Assembly: GCA_031282385.1 (NCBI GenBank)
Contig: JAITDV010000413.1
Span: forward strand, 1 to 5,280
DNA from: Planctomycetaceae bacterium
GTDB lineage: Bacteria > Planctomycetota > Planctomycetia > Pirellulales > Thermoguttaceae
Direction of reading: 5' to 3'
DNA: 5,280 bases
Shown here: positions 4,684 through 5,280 of the stretch, in pieces
Numbering within the stretch: position 1 is the first letter of the stretch
Layout: each line of letters begins with the position of its first letter
Translations under genes and position numbers: made by a program
Notes under the pieces: model-generated
Told to the model about the DNA's origin: nothing
Database searches by the model: none
The model's input: the letters and a program-made list of their open reading frames with translations, nothing else

Positions 4684-4849
4684 TTTAATTTTTTGTCAAA
4701 AGTTTTGTGATATTATTTCAATTGAATGAAAATTTTACGTCTAGTCATTTGCTTACAATTTTTTCGTATTGTTAGCAATTTTTTTGTTTTTATTAATTGT
4801 TTTAAGGCGTTCAATATTTATCAGTCATTTTATTTTTTCATTGTTTTAA

Positions 4850-4959
4850 TAGACCTTTTCTCTAACTCTCTCTACCGCATCCGGCATGACGCCGAATTTT
4901 ATTTTTTTCAACGATTTTATTTTTTAAGTTTTGTATTTTTAGGTTAGAGAGCAGGTTTA
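4850..4959. mobile_element. MITE-like element C, short relative of A and B without the GC-rich module
   Basis: The left end TAGACCTTTTCTCTAAC and the complement of the right end TAAACCTGCTCTCTAAC match at 14 of 17. The left end is the same sequence as the terminal repeat of elements A and B, and the right end shares TGTATTTTTAGGTTAGAGA with both. The 110-bp length is close to that of A or B after removing their inner module (97 and 98 bp). The middle is AT-rich and not clearly alignable to A or B. TA is present at both ends. Confidence 0.65.
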
Positions 4960-5051
4960 TTTTATCTATTACCTGTGTGGCACGAACTTGCTACCCGTTA
5001 AACAGTGATAAATCAGTAAGAAGCATATAACCAATGAAATTATAGTCAATA

Positions 5052-5098
5052 GGGGGAATTTTTCGTGCTTGGTACGAAATACCACACCATTACCCCAA
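5052..5098. other. Structured segment downstream of the transposase, possible IS end
   Basis: TGGTA (5070-5074) and TACCA (5080-5084) form a hairpin with a CGAAA loop. An outer pair, GGGGGAAT (about 5052-5059) with ATTACCCC (about 5089-5096), matches at 7 of 8. It lies 20 to 60 bases beyond the transposase stop, where the terminal repeat of an IS5-type element would be expected, but the other end of the IS is outside the window, so the boundary cannot be set. Confidence 0.3.
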
Positions 5099-5100
5099 CG

Positions 5101-5125
5101 AGCCCTGACATTTTTCAGGCTTTTT
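5101..5125 (+). terminator. Terminator-like hairpin overlapping the transposase stop
   Basis: AGCC-C-TGA (5101-5108, one bulged C) pairs with TCAGGCT (5115-5121), followed by T residues to 5125 on the + strand. It overlaps the transposase stop on the opposite strand. Such a site could stop outside transcription from entering the insertion sequence in antisense. No + strand gene in the window needs it. Confidence 0.45.
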
Positions 5126-5280
5126 GTATTATCCTTTCGTAGTTAGTGATTGCACAGATGGGAGTTGTACGGAGAGTGTGTCTGTTACGTCGGTTTCGGT
5201 ATTTGTCTTTCAAAATACGGAAGGTTTTAATTGTTCGGTTGACGTGTTCAATGGCAACCCGTTCTCTTGCTAATCGGCGA
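5115..5280 (-). CDS. C-terminal end of an IS5-type DDE transposase (partial)
   Basis: Fifty-four residues and a TGA stop are visible; the gene continues past the right edge. The peptide has the pattern R-x-L-A-R-E-R-V-x-I-E-H-x-N-R-x-I-K-x-F-R-I-L, then YRNRRNRH and a short hydrophobic tail (ICAITNYERI). This is typical of the last part of IS5-family DDE transposases, where the Glu in IEHVNR is probably the final catalytic acid of the DDE triad. The protein would cut and join DNA at the ends of its own element. Whether it is intact cannot be judged. Nothing here shows that it moves elements A, B or C; their TA flanks point rather to an IS630/mariner-type enzyme. Confidence 0.85.
   Translation of the reverse strand, partial: RRLARERVAIEHVNRTIKTFRILKDKYRNRRNRHTLRTTPICAITNYERIIQKA

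Larger units (their letters stand above)
4684..5114. other. AT-rich intergenic region between SWIM gene and transposase end
   Basis: These 431 bases have no gene. They contain element C (4850-4959) and a structured segment near 5052-5098 that may be the end of the insertion sequence. The piece 4684-4849, upstream of the SWIM gene, is extremely T-rich on the + strand and must hold that gene's promoter, but no good -10/-35 pair with normal spacing was found. Confidence 0.6.

Noticed and set aside
4732..4758. Minus-strand promoter for the SWIM gene (TTGTAA and TAAAAT)
   Set aside because: The spacer is only 15 bases and the region is so AT-rich that such hexamers occur by chance.
4726..4947. 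73-residue Phe-rich + strand frame
   Set aside because: It is an effect of T-rich DNA and overlaps element C; no start signal or family resemblance.
5115..5280. The transposase as the mobiliser of elements A, B and C
   Set aside because: No copy of the TAGACCTTTTCTCTAAC end lies beside the transposase, and the TA flanks of the elements suit a different transposase family.
1..5280. tRNA or rRNA genes
   Set aside because: I looked for a T-loop GTTCGAATC-type signature and cloverleaf arms and found none; no rRNA-like conserved stretch is present.

Overview
The window looks like part of an AT-rich, low-coding-density bacterial chromosome. It holds three complete genes, two gene ends cut by the window edges, and long intergenic stretches full of small repeats. 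The left-edge fragment resembles the C-terminal beta-barrel end of a BamA/Omp85 outer-membrane protein, so the host is diderm. The style of that fragment, the CheY/CheX-type genes and the SWIM protein would suit a planctomycete-like (PVC) bacterium, but this is inference from remembered family features, not a search.

Layout. 1-102 (+): end of a BamA-like gene. 103-1141: about 1 kb without a gene, holding palindromic element A (267-487), a direct repeat pair exactly 300 bp apart (669 and 969) and several hairpins. 1142-1540 (+): single-domain CheY-like receiver. 1541-1887: leader region with an inverted third copy of the 43-bp repeat, the best sigma70-like promoter of the window (1734-1762) and a hairpin plus T-run. 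1888-2871 (+): CheX-like phosphatase whose domain is split by a Gly/Ser/Asp-rich, tryptophan-dotted insert of about 165 residues. 2872-3810: repeat-rich gap with a 163-bp inverted-repeat element and palindromic element B (3083-3357). 3811-4683 (-): SWIM zinc-finger protein with a lysine-rich tail. 4684-5114: AT-rich gap with a third, shorter element C (4850-4959). 5115-5280 (-): C-terminal end of an IS5-type DDE transposase running off the right edge.

How the parts relate. The CheY-like protein has the full phosphorylation site, and the CheX-like protein keeps the E-x-x-N phosphatase motif, so the two probably form a phosphorylation/dephosphorylation pair. The SWIM protein is likely a nucleic-acid-binding factor unrelated to them. 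Elements A, B and C share terminal inverted repeats and flanking TA dinucleotides, as expected of non-autonomous (MITE-like) elements. A and B appear to carry a second, GC-rich palindromic module nested inside the same outer shell. The most interesting points are the nested palindromes with a compensating base change, the split CheX domain with its WG-type insert, and a possible attenuator in the cheX-like leader.
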